Made by a program: the position numbers and the translations under genes. The notes under the pieces are model-generated. The model saw only the letters and a list, made by a program, of their open reading frames with translations, was not told the DNA's origin and did not search any database. This document shows positions 42,527 to 51,498 of a stretch of DNA of 64,000 nucleotides, piece by piece; positions within the stretch are counted from its first letter, which is position 1, and each line of letters begins with the position of its first letter. Source of the stretch: Ruegeria arenilitoris (GTDB lineage Bacteria > Pseudomonadota > Alphaproteobacteria > Rhodobacterales > Rhodobacteraceae); assembly GCF_013030985.1 (NCBI RefSeq), contig NZ_WPYP01000008.1:1-64000 (forward strand), read 5' to 3'.

Positions 42527-42924
42527 TTGTCCGGCTTGCAGAACAGGTCATACAGCAGCCCGATGACCTGCGCCGTGTTGCCATCCTGCAGCGAGTAATA
42601 GATCGTCTTGCCATCCCTGCGGGTCGAGACCATCCGTTCCTGACGCAGGCGGGCCAGCATCTGGCTGACGGCGGCCTGCCGGATTTGCAGTAGGTCCTCA
42701 AGCTCACTGACCGACTTTTCACCCTCGCCCAGATGGCACAGGATCATCAGACGGCCCTCATGGGCCAGCGTCTTCAGAAAGGCCGCAGCACGCGCGGCGT
42801 TTTCCTGCATGTCCGCGGGGGTTTCAGGATGTGCGCTAGCGATGTCGTGGGCTTTGATGGTCACGCGCGGCCTGTTTCGAGATGGGGTTGGCGCAATATG
42901 CCCCAGATCGGGTTTGCTTGTCAC
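42523..42924 (-). CDS. ArsR-family winged-helix regulator
   Basis: A protein of up to 133 residues with the ArsR fold from about residue 40: AAFLKTLAHEGRLMILCHLGEGEKSVSEL, recognition helix RQAAVSQMLARLRQERMVSTRRDGKTIYYSL. No metal-binding CxC is seen; a Cys is present in MILCHL. The GTG at 42924 overlaps the upstream stop (GTGA), but an internal GTG at 42864 or ATG at 42810 could also be the start. Last gene of the minus-strand dehydrogenase operon; the target could be sulfur- or redox-linked, which is open. Confidence 0.85.
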   Translation of the reverse strand: MTSKPDLGHIAPTPSRNRPRVTIKAHDIASAHPETPADMQENAARAAAFLKTLAHEGRLMILCHLGEGEKSVSELEDLLQIRQAAVSQMLARLRQERMVSTRRDGKTIYYSLQDGNTAQVIGLLYDLFCKPDN

Positions 42925-44153
42925 CCCTCGGTTGCAGGCGCGCCGCCCTGAAAGGCGTTTCCGTTGACATAGTCGCAGGGTTCTTCCTGCATTTGCAGGT
43001 GTAGGCCATCGCCGGTGTAGGGATGGGCGCGGGCCAGGTCTTCATCCACTTCAATCCCCAGACCAGGCGCGGTTGGGGCGGTCACAAATCCCTCGTCCAC
43101 GCGCAGTGAGCCTTTGATCAGGGCGTCGTGGAAGGGGGTTTCGATGGTCTCCAACAACAGAAGGTTCGGGATCGACGCGGCAAGGTGGATATTGGCGGCC
43201 CACTCGACCGGCCCTGCGTAAAGATGCGGGGCCATCTGCGCATTGAACACCTCGGCCATGGCAGCGACTTTCTTCATTTCCCAAATGCCGCCTGCGCGGC
43301 CCAAGGCTGGTTGCAGGATTTCCGCGGCTCCTGCACGCAGGACGGCCCCGAACTCGGCCTTTGTGGTCATGCGTTCGCCGGTGGCGACGGGGATGCGGAC
43401 GTTGCGTGCGACCCTTGCCATGTCCTCGATCATGTCAGGCGGGGTGGGTTCTTCGAACCACAGCGGGGAATACGGCTCCAACGCCTGACCCAGCCGGATC
43501 GCGCCCGCTGTGTTGAACTGGCCGTGCGTGCCGAACAGCAGATCGGCCTTGTCGCCCACGGCCTCTCGGATCGCTTTGCAGAAGGCGACCGACATCGAGA
43601 TATCGGACATCGCAGGCATGTGTCCGCCACGAATGGTGTAGGGGCCAGCGGGGTCGAACTTCACCGCCGTGAACCCGCGCCGCAACATCTCTGCCGCGCA
43701 TTCCCCGGCCTGATCGGGTGAGGTCCAGAAATCCGTCAAGTTATGCTGCGGCAGGGGGTAGAGGTAAGTATAGCCGCGGATACGCTGGTTCATCAGTCCG
43801 CCCAGCAGGGCATAGACCGGACGGTCGCGATCCTTGCCCAGAATGTCCCAACAGGCGATCTCAAGCCCCGAAAACGCGCCCATCACGGTCAGGTCCGGGC
43901 GCTGGGTGAACCCGCTGGAATAGGCGCGGCGGAACATCAGCTCGATATTCTCGGGGTTTTCACCCAGCATATGCCGTTCGAACACGTCGCGGATTACGTG
44001 CCGCATCGCCTCGGGGCCGACCGAAGAGGCATAGCATTCGCCCCATCCGGTTACCCCGGTATCGGTGGTAACTTTTACCAGTATCCAATAGCGCCCGCCC
44101 CAGCCTGGTGCGGGTGGCGCAGTGACGATGATGTCTAGGTCTTGCAGTTTCAT
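42921..44153 (-). CDS. Mandelate racemase/muconate lactonizing enzyme family protein
   Basis: Enolase-superfamily enzyme, 410 aa. The N-terminal capping domain spans about 1-120 and the barrel follows: TAVKFDPAGP, LLFGTHGQFNTAGAIRLGQALEP, LWFEEPTPP (metal Glu), PVATGERMTTKAEF (metal Glu), LQPALGRAGG and APHLYAGPVEW (His). At the first metal-ligand position, usually Asp, the sequence reads GTH, so the exact subgroup and reaction (sugar-acid dehydratase-like) are uncertain. It lies 6 bp after an alcohol dehydrogenase gene. Confidence 0.88.
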   Translation of the reverse strand: MKLQDLDIIVTAPPAPGWGGRYWILVKVTTDTGVTGWGECYASSVGPEAMRHVIRDVFERHMLGENPENIELMFRRAYSSGFTQRPDLTVMGAFSGLEIACWDILGKDRDRPVYALLGGLMNQRIRGYTYLYPLPQHNLTDFWTSPDQAGECAAEMLRRGFTAVKFDPAGPYTIRGGHMPAMSDISMSVAFCKAIREAVGDKADLLFGTHGQFNTAGAIRLGQALEPYSPLWFEEPTPPDMIEDMARVARNVRIPVATGERMTTKAEFGAVLRAGAAEILQPALGRAGGIWEMKKVAAMAEVFNAQMAPHLYAGPVEWAANIHLAASIPNLLLLETIETPFHDALIKGSLRVDEGFVTAPTAPGLGIEVDEDLARAHPYTGDGLHLQMQEEPCDYVNGNAFQGGAPATEG

Positions 44154-44159
44154 CCGCCG

Positions 44160-45254
44160 TTACCCCCTATCGAACAGGATCACGTTGCGCTTGGCCGATC
44201 CGGTCTTGGTGTCCTCGATCGCCTCGTTGATCTGATCCAGAGACCAACGGCCCGAGATCAGCTCGTCCAGTTTCAGCCGCCCCTGTTTATAGAGGTCGAT
44301 CATCCACGGAATATCGCGCTGAATGACCACATCGCCCATTTTCGACCCGACCACGCCCTGTCCCAGCGCAGCCAGAACAACGGGTTCATATGTAGACATG
44401 TCGCCGGAATGTGGCATGCCGATCATGATGGCTTTGCCCCCTCGGCCCAAATAGCGCGGGGCCTGATCGTAGGCCGGGATGGCGCCAACGGTGATCAGCA
44501 CTGCATCCGCGCCGCGCCCGCCCAATGCTTTGAAAGCAGCCTTCCAGGGTTGTTTGAGGTGGGCCAGCACGCCATGTGTCGCGCCGAACTCCTTGGCGAT
44601 CTCCAGTTTTTCTTCGGTCATGTCTACCGCCACAATACGCCGCGCACCGGCTAAGCGCGCGCCTTGAATGGCGTTCAGGCCGACACCGCCCGCACCGATG
44701 ACCACCACGTCCTGACCGGGGCGAAGCTTGGCCGCATTGACCGCCGCGCCGACCCCGGTGATGACGCCACAGGACAGCAGGCTGGCTACATCTTTCGGCA
44801 TGGATTCGGGGATTTTCACGATCTGCCGGTGGCTGACTACAACCTTTTCGGCAAAGGCCCCGCAGGCCATTGCCTGATCCAGGGGACCACCATCTGCCGT
44901 GCGCAGCGGGCCGTTGACCGAGTCATAAGGAGTTTCGCAGATCGTTGGCTGGCCACCTGCGCAAGACGGGCAGGACCCGCAGGCGCGGATCAGGGTGACC
45001 ACGACCGCATCGCCCACCTGAAAACCGCCGACCGAGTCTCCGGTCGCAGTGATTACACCAGCGGCCTCGTGCCCGTAGACGGCAGGCAAATGTCCACCCC
45101 ATGCGCCGCTGGCATAGGTAATGTCCGAATGGCAGATCGCCACCGCATCTAGCGTCACCTCGACCTCTCCGGTGCCGGGCGGCGCAATCTGGATGTCTTC
45201 GATGACCAAAGGTTCGTTGAACGCCCGGCAGACGGCGGCTTTGATGGTTTGCAT
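44160..45254 (-). CDS. Zinc-dependent alcohol dehydrogenase (class III-like)
   Basis: A 364-residue MDR-family enzyme. Catalytic zinc ligands are visible in VAICHSDI (Cys) and YGHEAAGVI (His-Glu). The structural zinc site has CGSCPSCAGGQPTIC, and the NAD-binding fold VIGAGGVGLNAIQGARLAGA lies near 190-210. It oxidises an alcohol, possibly a hydroxymethyl-glutathione-like or sugar-alcohol substrate. AGGAAC precedes the ATG. First gene of an operon with the enolase-superfamily enzyme and the ArsR regulator. Confidence 0.92.
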   Translation of the reverse strand: MQTIKAAVCRAFNEPLVIEDIQIAPPGTGEVEVTLDAVAICHSDITYASGAWGGHLPAVYGHEAAGVITATGDSVGGFQVGDAVVVTLIRACGSCPSCAGGQPTICETPYDSVNGPLRTADGGPLDQAMACGAFAEKVVVSHRQIVKIPESMPKDVASLLSCGVITGVGAAVNAAKLRPGQDVVVIGAGGVGLNAIQGARLAGARRIVAVDMTEEKLEIAKEFGATHGVLAHLKQPWKAAFKALGGRGADAVLITVGAIPAYDQAPRYLGRGGKAIMIGMPHSGDMSTYEPVVLAALGQGVVGSKMGDVVIQRDIPWMIDLYKQGRLKLDELISGRWSLDQINEAIEDTKTGSAKRNVILFDRG

Positions 45255-45336
45255 TCTTGTTCCTCACTCCCTTTGGTCCACGGTGGCGCGGGAACATGCA
45301 GGCTGCAAGACGGAAACCGTCATCCGGGTGTCGTTG

Positions 45337-46545
45337 TTACGCCGCGACAGGGCGTGATCGCAAAAACAATGCAAATCCGACGACCATCAAAAGCAATGCC
45401 AGCAGGAAGGGTGCACCGGGCAGATAGATCGCCGCCTCGGGTTTGGCGAAATGGGCGAATACGCTGGTCATCACTAGTGGCGAAATCACCATCGACAGCG
45501 CATGCAGCGAGGTCAGCACACCCTGCAACTCGCCCTGCTGTGAATCCGGCGTGGCGCGGGACGTGAGGGCCTGCAGTGCGGGGGTCACCACCGCGCCGAC
45601 TGCGGTGATCGGGATCAGCATCAGGGCGATAAAGCCGTTGGTCAGAAAGGCCAGAAGCAGAAAGCTGACGACCTCGAAGGCCATACCGTAGATGATCGTG
45701 ACCCGCTCACCCAAGTATCGCGTTGCCGGTCGGATCAGCCCCCCCTGAACAGCGGCCATGCCGATGCCGTAGACACCCAGCGACAGGCCGATCATCTGCG
45801 GCGACCAGCCGAAACGCTCGGTGGTGAAATAGGCCCAGATCGCAGGGTAGACATAGATCGATACCGAATAGAGGAAATAAACCCATAGCATCGGGCGGAT
45901 GCCGGGCAGCGCGGCAATGGCCCGCAGCGAGTTCACCGGATTGGCGCGGCGCAGGCTGAAAGCCCGGCGGGTTTTGTCGGTGACTGTTTCGGGCATCACC
46001 AGCAGACCGGCCATAAATGTCAGGGCCGACAGCGCGGCGGCGGCCCAGAAAGGGGCGCGGGTGCCGTATTCGCTCAGTAGCCCGCCGATTACCGGCCCAA
46101 GCACGAAACCAACCCCGAAGGCCGCGCCCAGCAGGCCGAAATTCGCGGCCTTCTCGTGCGGTTTCGACACATCTGCCATGAACGCGGCGGCGGTGGCATG
46201 GGTGGCCGCCGTGATACCTCCGATGATACGACCTGCCAGCAAAAGCCAGATGCTGCCTGCAATGGCCATCACCACATAGTCCAGCGACATCACGAACAGC
46301 GACACCAACAGAACCGTGCGGCGACCATAGGCGTCGGACAGGTTCCCCAGAATTGGACCGAACACAAACTGCATCGCGGCGAAAGCGGTGCTGAGGACAC
46401 CGCCCCAGATCGCCGCATCGGCCAGGGTGCCGCCCTGAACCTCGACAATCAGGTCGGGCATGATCGGCAACACCAGACCGATGCCCATGGCGTCGATCAT
46501 GACCGTGCCGAGAACGAAGAGAAAAGGCAGACGCATGGCACCCAT
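45337..46545 (-). CDS. MFS transporter, TetA/multidrug-like
   Basis: Twelve-helix major facilitator, about 402 aa. The family signatures are clear: MGIGLVLPIMPDLI in helix 1, GNLSDAYGRRTVLLVSL in the loop 2-3 motif A, and LAGRIIGGITAATHATAAAFMAD (helix 4-5 region, close to TetA). A GTG nine codons earlier or an ATG three codons later are alternative starts. It exports a drug or metabolite by proton antiport; the sequence resembles tetracycline exporters, but the substrate is unproven. Confidence 0.9.
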   Translation of the reverse strand: MGAMRLPFLFVLGTVMIDAMGIGLVLPIMPDLIVEVQGGTLADAAIWGGVLSTAFAAMQFVFGPILGNLSDAYGRRTVLLVSLFVMSLDYVVMAIAGSIWLLLAGRIIGGITAATHATAAAFMADVSKPHEKAANFGLLGAAFGVGFVLGPVIGGLLSEYGTRAPFWAAAALSALTFMAGLLVMPETVTDKTRRAFSLRRANPVNSLRAIAALPGIRPMLWVYFLYSVSIYVYPAIWAYFTTERFGWSPQMIGLSLGVYGIGMAAVQGGLIRPATRYLGERVTIIYGMAFEVVSFLLLAFLTNGFIALMLIPITAVGAVVTPALQALTSRATPDSQQGELQGVLTSLHALSMVISPLVMTSVFAHFAKPEAAIYLPGAPFLLALLLMVVGFALFLRSRPVAA

Positions 46546-46607
46546 TCGCGAGTTTTGCCCGGACCCTATCACGCTTGGTTCACCTGTGAAGTGTCTGTGA
46601 CGCGGGG

Positions 46608-47330
46608 TTATGCAGCTGGCAGCTTTTGTTCCAGATCATCCAGGATTTCGGCCAGGTGGCGCGGCTGGGCGAAGAACGGAGAATGAGAGCTGTTGATTGT
46701 CGCGCGCAAATTCTCGGGGGCGACATGGCTCATTTCTTCTTCGTATTCCGTCGGGATCGTGTGGTCATCCGTGGCGCGTATATAGGCCTTGGGAACGCGC
46801 GCGAAATTGTCGGATAGCGGCAGAGGGGTTTCCTGCGGGGCAATCGCCTGCGGGCACAGGCGCGCGAAGGCAAAGGGTATAATCTCTGGCGGGCAATCGT
46901 GGTAGAAGAGGTCGTGTACTTTTTCTGGCCTGACTGTGTAGGACAGGCCGTCAGTGGATTTCTCGACCGAATCGACGATCAATTGCCGGGGTGCGCGTCT
47001 GCGCATTTCAACCATGGACAGACCATCCCGTGGAACATAGGCGCACAGGTAGATCAGCGCGCGCATGGCGTTCGGGTCCGCTTCGGCGGCCGCGCTGATG
47101 GGGTAGCCGCCCCACGAGTGGCCGACGATAACCGTCTGCGGGGTCGAGGCCGACAGCACCGCATCCCGGCAGCCCTCCAGCGTGACGTCGGCAATCAGCG
47201 TCGGGTCGGACCCGTGGCTGGGTAGATCAATTGCGCGCACCGAATGGCCCAAGGCCACAAGAGCAGGGGCCAGATCGCGCCAGCACCATGCGCCGTGACA
47301 TGATCCATGGACCAACAGAAAATCTGCCAT
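46608..47330 (-). CDS. Alpha/beta hydrolase (plant-esterase-like)
   Basis: A 240-residue cytoplasmic hydrolase with oxyanion motif LLVHGSCHGAWCW, nucleophile GHSWGGYP (Ser), and the C-terminal SSHSPFFAQP (His), the pattern of the methyl-esterase/hydroxynitrile-lyase-like branch. AGGAG precedes the ATG at 47330. It lies 12 bp after the pcaD-like gene and is probably in the same operon. Substrate unknown. Confidence 0.88.
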   Translation of the reverse strand: MADFLLVHGSCHGAWCWRDLAPALVALGHSVRAIDLPSHGSDPTLIADVTLEGCRDAVLSASTPQTVIVGHSWGGYPISAAAEADPNAMRALIYLCAYVPRDGLSMVEMRRRAPRQLIVDSVEKSTDGLSYTVRPEKVHDLFYHDCPPEIIPFAFARLCPQAIAPQETPLPLSDNFARVPKAYIRATDDHTIPTEYEEEMSHVAPENLRATINSSHSPFFAQPRHLAEILDDLEQKLPAA

Positions 47331-47342
47331 TGTCACGCTCCT

Positions 47343-48131
47343 TCAAATATGTCCGATGTCGGTCAGGAAGTCCCGCAGCAGGGCCGCGTATTCCGCCGGT
47401 TGTTCGACGCAGGGCAGGTGACCGGCCCGGCGTATAAGTTCGAATTTCGAGCCGGGGATCAGGTCGATGGTTTCACGCACCAGATCCGGCGGGGTCGAGC
47501 CATCCTCGCTGCCGGCAATGCCGAGCGTGGGTAGGCGCAGGCCGCTGGTGGGGGTATAGAAATCGGTGCCCGAGATTGCGGCGCAACAGCCCAGATACCC
47601 GTCGACCGGCTGCCGCACCATCATGTTGCGCCACAGCAGATGATCGGGCGAGGCGCGGAATTTCTTCGAAAACCACCGTTCCATCGTCGCATCGGCCAGG
47701 GCTTCGATGCCGCCCTGACGCACAGCGTCCATCCGATCCTGCCAGATCGAGGGGATGCCGATCTTGGCAGCGGTGTTCGACAGCACCAGCGCGCGGACCT
47801 GATCCATCCGCTTCACCGCCAGACCCTGCGCGATCAGCCCGCCGATCGAGAGGCCGACAAAGACGCCATCCCGCACGTTCAGATGATCCAGCAGCGCCTC
47901 GGCATCGCGTACCAGCGCACCCATGGAATAGGGGGCAGGGGGCTGCGAGGACAGCCCGTGCCCGCGCTTGTCATAGCGGATGATCCGCAGCCCAGCGGGT
48001 AGATGGGGCAGCATCGCATCCCAAAGACGCAGATCGGTGCCCAGCGAGTTGGCAAAAACAATCGGCGCACCATCTGGATCACCATCGACCCGATAGTGCA
48101 ACTGCACTTCACCAAGATCCAAGATATGCAT
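47343..48131 (-). CDS. pcaD: 3-oxoadipate enol-lactonase-like alpha/beta hydrolase
   Basis: A 262-residue hydrolase with PcaD-type motifs: FANSLGTDLRLWD (oxyanion), RYDKRGHGLSSQP, nucleophile GLSIGGLIAQGLA, acid in GSEDGSTP, and GHLPCVEQP (His). PcaD converts 3-oxoadipate enol-lactone to 3-oxoadipate in protocatechuate degradation. No other pca genes are adjacent, so it may serve another lactone. Confidence 0.85.
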   Translation of the reverse strand: MHILDLGEVQLHYRVDGDPDGAPIVFANSLGTDLRLWDAMLPHLPAGLRIIRYDKRGHGLSSQPPAPYSMGALVRDAEALLDHLNVRDGVFVGLSIGGLIAQGLAVKRMDQVRALVLSNTAAKIGIPSIWQDRMDAVRQGGIEALADATMERWFSKKFRASPDHLLWRNMMVRQPVDGYLGCCAAISGTDFYTPTSGLRLPTLGIAGSEDGSTPPDLVRETIDLIPGSKFELIRRAGHLPCVEQPAEYAALLRDFLTDIGHI

Positions 48132-48189
48132 GACTCAATCCCCGTCGCCATACGTTAAGCCGTCACAGTGACCCAATCATTGATCCATG

Positions 48190-49164
48190 TCAGGTCAGGA
48201 ATTCCAGTGCTTTTCCAAAGACTTCAGGGTCCGTATTGCCCCCCGAGGCCACAACGATCACCGCATCGCCTTCGATTTCGTCACGGCGAAACAGGGCCGA
48301 GGCAAGTGACACGGCACCCCCCGGTTCCAATACCAGCTTCAGTCGCAGGAACGCCTGCGCCATGGCCCGCATTGCCTCTTCTTCGGTGACCGACAAGCCC
48401 GGCCCGCACAGGCGGTTCAGGATCGGAAAGGTGATCTGGCCCGGCTGTGGCGTCAGGATCGCGTCACAGATATTCCCCGAAGCGGCGTTGTTGCTTTGAA
48501 TCTGGCCGGTTGCCAGCGAGCGTTTGACATCATCGAACCCCTCGGGCTCACACGGGCGGGCGCGCAGGCCGGGCGCATGAGCCTCCAGTGCCAGCGCAAT
48601 GCCCGAGGTTAGCCCACCCCCGCCGCAGCAGACCAGCACATCGGCCTGTTCTACGCCCATCTCGGCGGCCTGTCTGGCAAGCTCTAACCCGGTGGTTCCC
48701 TGACCAGCAATCACCTGCGGTTCGTCATAAGGGCGGATCAAGGTCAGGCCGCGTTCTGCCGCCAACGCCTCGCCAATCTCTTCGCGGCTTTCATTGGCGC
48801 GGTCGTACAGAACCACCTCTCCCCCCAGCGCGCGGGTATTGTTGATCTTCAGCTGCGGCGCATCCGAGGGCATGACAATCACCGAAGCAATCCCGTGCAG
48901 CGCGGCGGCATAGGCCACACCCTGAGCATGGTTGCCCGAGGAAAAGGCGATCACGCCGCGTTTCCGGTCCGCCTCGTCTAAAGCCGAGATTGCGGACCAC
49001 GCGCCGCGAAACTTGAAGCTGCCTGTATGTTGCAGGCATTCGGGCTTCACCAGCACCCGGCGCCCGGCCAGTTCGTCCAGAAAGGGCGATGTCAGCAGGG
49101 GTGTTTCCCGAACGTGGCCCTTCAGCCGTGCGGCGGCGGCTTCGATCATTTGCAGCGTGCTCAT
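48190..49164 (-). CDS. PLP-dependent threonine/serine dehydratase-like enzyme
   Basis: Fold-type II PLP enzyme, 324 aa. The cofactor lysine lies in HTGSFKFRGA (about 46-55), the substrate loop is SSGNHAQGVAYAA, and the phosphate-binding loop CGGGGLTSG. No ACT domain, so it is the catabolic or serine-racemase-like form. It overlaps the upstream hydrolase gene by 4 bp. Substrates may be threonine, serine or 3-hydroxyaspartate. Confidence 0.9.
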   Translation of the reverse strand: MSTLQMIEAAAARLKGHVRETPLLTSPFLDELAGRRVLVKPECLQHTGSFKFRGAWSAISALDEADRKRGVIAFSSGNHAQGVAYAAALHGIASVIVMPSDAPQLKINNTRALGGEVVLYDRANESREEIGEALAAERGLTLIRPYDEPQVIAGQGTTGLELARQAAEMGVEQADVLVCCGGGGLTSGIALALEAHAPGLRARPCEPEGFDDVKRSLATGQIQSNNAASGNICDAILTPQPGQITFPILNRLCGPGLSVTEEEAMRAMAQAFLRLKLVLEPGGAVSLASALFRRDEIEGDAVIVVASGGNTDPEVFGKALEFLT

Positions 49165-49988
49165 GCGGCGTCCAATACCTTGCGGATAAGGTCCAGTGAC
49201 TGCGGTTCATCCAGAAACGGAACATGCCCGCGATCCGGAACTTCTACAGAGATAAGACCGGGATGGCGTTTGTGCATTTCGGTCAGCGTATCCTTGCCCA
49301 GAACGTCCGAGTTCACGCCCCGAATGACGCCGGTGGAGATGTCGCGCAACGCCTCGAAGAACATCCACATATCCGGGATGGCCCCGGCAGCGGCCTGATC
49401 CAGCAGGGCCTTGCGCAAGGCGGGATCATAGCGCAGGGCCAAGCCGTCCTCGGTTTGCTCGTACTGAACCTCGGCCTGTTGCCGCCACCGGCTGAGGGGG
49501 ACGCCGGGGAATTGCGGATCCATCACCTGCTGCAGGGTTTGAGCGGCTTCGTCATAGGTTTTCGCCACCGGCTGCCGACCGACGTATTCCATAATCTTGG
49601 CCATGCCCGAGGTTTCGATCACCGGCCCCACATCGGTCAGCACCACGGCGGAAAGGCGCTCGGGGTGGCTGGCTGCCAGAGCCATCGCAATCAGACCACC
49701 GCGTGAGGTGCCCAGAACGGCCACGCGATCCAGCCCCAGATGATCCAGCAATTCAATCGCGTCATGGGATTCACGCAGAACATTGTAGTTCATGAAATCC
49801 GGGTCGAACTCCGACTGCCCGCGCCCGCGGTAATCCATCGTGATCATCCGCAGATCGGTGATATGCGGCGCAAGGAATGAGATATCCCGGCTGTTGCGGG
49901 TCAGCCCGGCCAGGCACAATACCGGGATCCCGGACCCGGTGTCGGTATAGTAGAGGCGCCTGTCATCGGAAGTTGTGAAGAAAGCCAT
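49161..49988 (-). CDS. Alpha/beta hydrolase
   Basis: A 275-residue hydrolase: LCLAGLTRNSRD (oxyanion side), MDYRGRGQSEFD, nucleophile GTSRGGLIAMALAA, and DRGHVPFLDEP (His). The ATG at 49988 shares a base with the upstream stop (TAATG) and starts MAFFTTSDDRRLYY, as expected for the fold. It sits between a haloacid-dehalogenase-like gene and a PLP dehydratase gene. Substrate unknown. Confidence 0.88.
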   Translation of the reverse strand: MAFFTTSDDRRLYYTDTGSGIPVLCLAGLTRNSRDISFLAPHITDLRMITMDYRGRGQSEFDPDFMNYNVLRESHDAIELLDHLGLDRVAVLGTSRGGLIAMALAASHPERLSAVVLTDVGPVIETSGMAKIMEYVGRQPVAKTYDEAAQTLQQVMDPQFPGVPLSRWRQQAEVQYEQTEDGLALRYDPALRKALLDQAAAGAIPDMWMFFEALRDISTGVIRGVNSDVLGKDTLTEMHKRHPGLISVEVPDRGHVPFLDEPQSLDLIRKVLDAA

Positions 49989-50674
49989 TAAAGTCCAGCC
50001 AGTTGAGGGATCGTCGTCAGGTCGGACAGTACATGCGCTGGTGTCCATGGCAAGCGGTCCATCGGTTCTTTTGCCCGATTGACCCAGGCGGTCACGAAAC
50101 CATAGCCGCTGGCACCCGCAGCGTCCCAGCCATTCGAGCTGACAAACAGCACCTCTTCGCGATCTCCGCCAAACCTTTGCTGTACCAGATCATAGACACT
50201 GGAATGGGGTTTGAAGACGCCGACGCTTTCGACCGACAGTACATCGTCCAGTGCGTCGCCGATCCCTGCCGATTGCACCGCGCCATCCAGCATGGGCAGT
50301 GACCCATTGGACAGGATCGCGGTGTTCAGCCCTCCGGCTTTCAGATCGGCCAGCATTTTGGGCACCTCGGGGTAAGCCTGCAACTCCCAATACAGGTCCA
50401 GCAGGCGCTGTCGGAGGGTTGGGTCGCCCTTCAGCCCGGAGGCCTCAAGCGCCCAGTCCAGCCCGTCTTGCGTCACATCCCAGAAATCGGCATGGGCGTC
50501 GGTGATCGCGCGCAGCCACGTGTATTGCAGCTGTTTCAACCGCCAGTGATTGGCCAGTTCGGGCCATTTCTGCTGCAGTTTCTCGAACCCCGGCTCGCCA
50601 GCCGCCTGTCGTGCGGCGGCGGCGACATCGAACAGCGTGCCATAAGCGTCAAAAACGCAGGTGGTGATCGGCAT
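49988..50674 (-). CDS. Haloacid dehalogenase, type II
   Basis: HAD enzyme of 228 aa with all four motifs: CVFDAYGTLFD (nucleophile Asp10 region), ILSNGSLPML, VGVFKPHSSVY (Lys) and VSSNGWDAAGASGYGF. The DAYGTLFD and SSNGWD versions are characteristic of (S)-2-haloacid dehalogenases, which turn 2-haloacids into 2-hydroxyacids. GGGAGGGG precedes the ATG. First gene of the catabolic minus-strand run. Confidence 0.9.
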   Translation of the reverse strand: MPITTCVFDAYGTLFDVAAAARQAAGEPGFEKLQQKWPELANHWRLKQLQYTWLRAITDAHADFWDVTQDGLDWALEASGLKGDPTLRQRLLDLYWELQAYPEVPKMLADLKAGGLNTAILSNGSLPMLDGAVQSAGIGDALDDVLSVESVGVFKPHSSVYDLVQQRFGGDREEVLFVSSNGWDAAGASGYGFVTAWVNRAKEPMDRLPWTPAHVLSDLTTIPQLAGL

Positions 50675-50801
50675 CAGTACCCCTCCCTTGGTCGCGCGCA
50701 GGTTGGCACAAGAGTTGCAAGCGCAAAAGGGGGAAGGGTTTACAATGCCGTGTCACACCCTAGGCTTGGCCGCTTAAACCCCTAACGGCCGGAGGCCACC
50801 C

Positions 50802-51230
50802 ATGACCGAGATCAAACAAGGCGACACCGTTCGCATCCACTACACAGGTACGCTGTTGGACGGCAACGTGTTCGACAGTTCCGAAGGGCGCGATCCGCTG
50901 GAGTTCGTGGTCGGGTCAGGTCAGATCATCCCCGGGCTGGATACGGCAATGCCCGGTCTTACGGTGGGGGAGAAAAAGCGGGTCGAGATCGCCTGCGTGG
51001 ACGCCTATGGCCCGATCAACCCTGCCGCGCGCCAGCAGATCCCGCGTGAAGGCATCCCGGACGACATCCCGCTGGAGCCCGGCACTCAGCTGCAGATGCA
51101 GACGCCGGACGGGCAGGCGGTGCCGGTGACCGTGGTGGATTCAGACGAAGCGACCGTCACGCTGGACGCAAATCATCCGCTGGCCGGTCAGGACCTGATT
51201 TTTGAAATCGAAGTCGTTTCAGTCAACTGA
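50802..51230 (+). CDS. FKBP-type peptidyl-prolyl cis-trans isomerase (SlyD-like)
   Basis: A 142-residue cytoplasmic isomerase. The FKBP core (VRIHYTGTLLDGNVFDSS, FVVGSGQIIPGLDTAMPGLTVGEKKRVEI) holds an insert-in-flap domain (about 70-125), as in SlyD/FkpB, and ends LAGQDLIFEIEVVSV. GGAGG lies seven bases before the ATG. It lacks the His-rich metal tail of E. coli SlyD. Confidence 0.92.
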   Translation: MTEIKQGDTVRIHYTGTLLDGNVFDSSEGRDPLEFVVGSGQIIPGLDTAMPGLTVGEKKRVEIACVDAYGPINPAARQQIPREGIPDDIPLEPGTQLQMQTPDGQAVPVTVVDSDEATVTLDANHPLAGQDLIFEIEVVSVN

Positions 51231-51250
51231 ACACAGAAGGTCAGTGTGAA

Positions 51251-51276
51251 GGATCAGCCTGAAATCAGGCTGGTCC
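51251..51276. terminator. 12-bp hairpin after the FKBP gene
   Basis: GGATCAGCCTGA (51251-51262) pairs with TCAGGCTGGTCC (51265-51276), one wobble, 2-nt spacer. No T run follows on either strand. It overlaps the stop codon of the small minus-strand gene and may end or protect both transcripts. Confidence 0.5.
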
Positions 51277-51439
51277 ATGATGTAAGGGCTGCGCGCACAT
51301 CTGGTTGTGTGAAGAACACAAACAGCAGCAGCAGCACGGTCAGGCTCAGCAACGCGAAACGGCCGCGTTGCCCCAGAAAACCCTGTTTGCGCCGGGAAGC
51401 CCGAGAGGTGTTCGAGAGGATTTGTTCTGCTTTGCTCAT
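51254..51439 (-). CDS. Small single-pass membrane protein (61 aa)
   Basis: A basic N-terminal half (SRASRRKQGFLGQRGR) is followed by one hydrophobic helix (FALLSLTVLLLLFVFF) and a short tail, giving an inside-in type membrane anchor. It lies 59 bp downstream of fabI on the same strand. Not recognised; the ordered charge and helix pattern argue for a real gene. Confidence 0.6.
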   Translation of the reverse strand: MSKAEQILSNTSRASRRKQGFLGQRGRFALLSLTVLLLLFVFFTQPDVRAALTSWTSLISG

Positions 51440-51498
51440 GCCGCTATCCGTGCCCGCGAAAGATGGTCAAATCTTGGCGCGGGCAGGGAAAGATCGGG

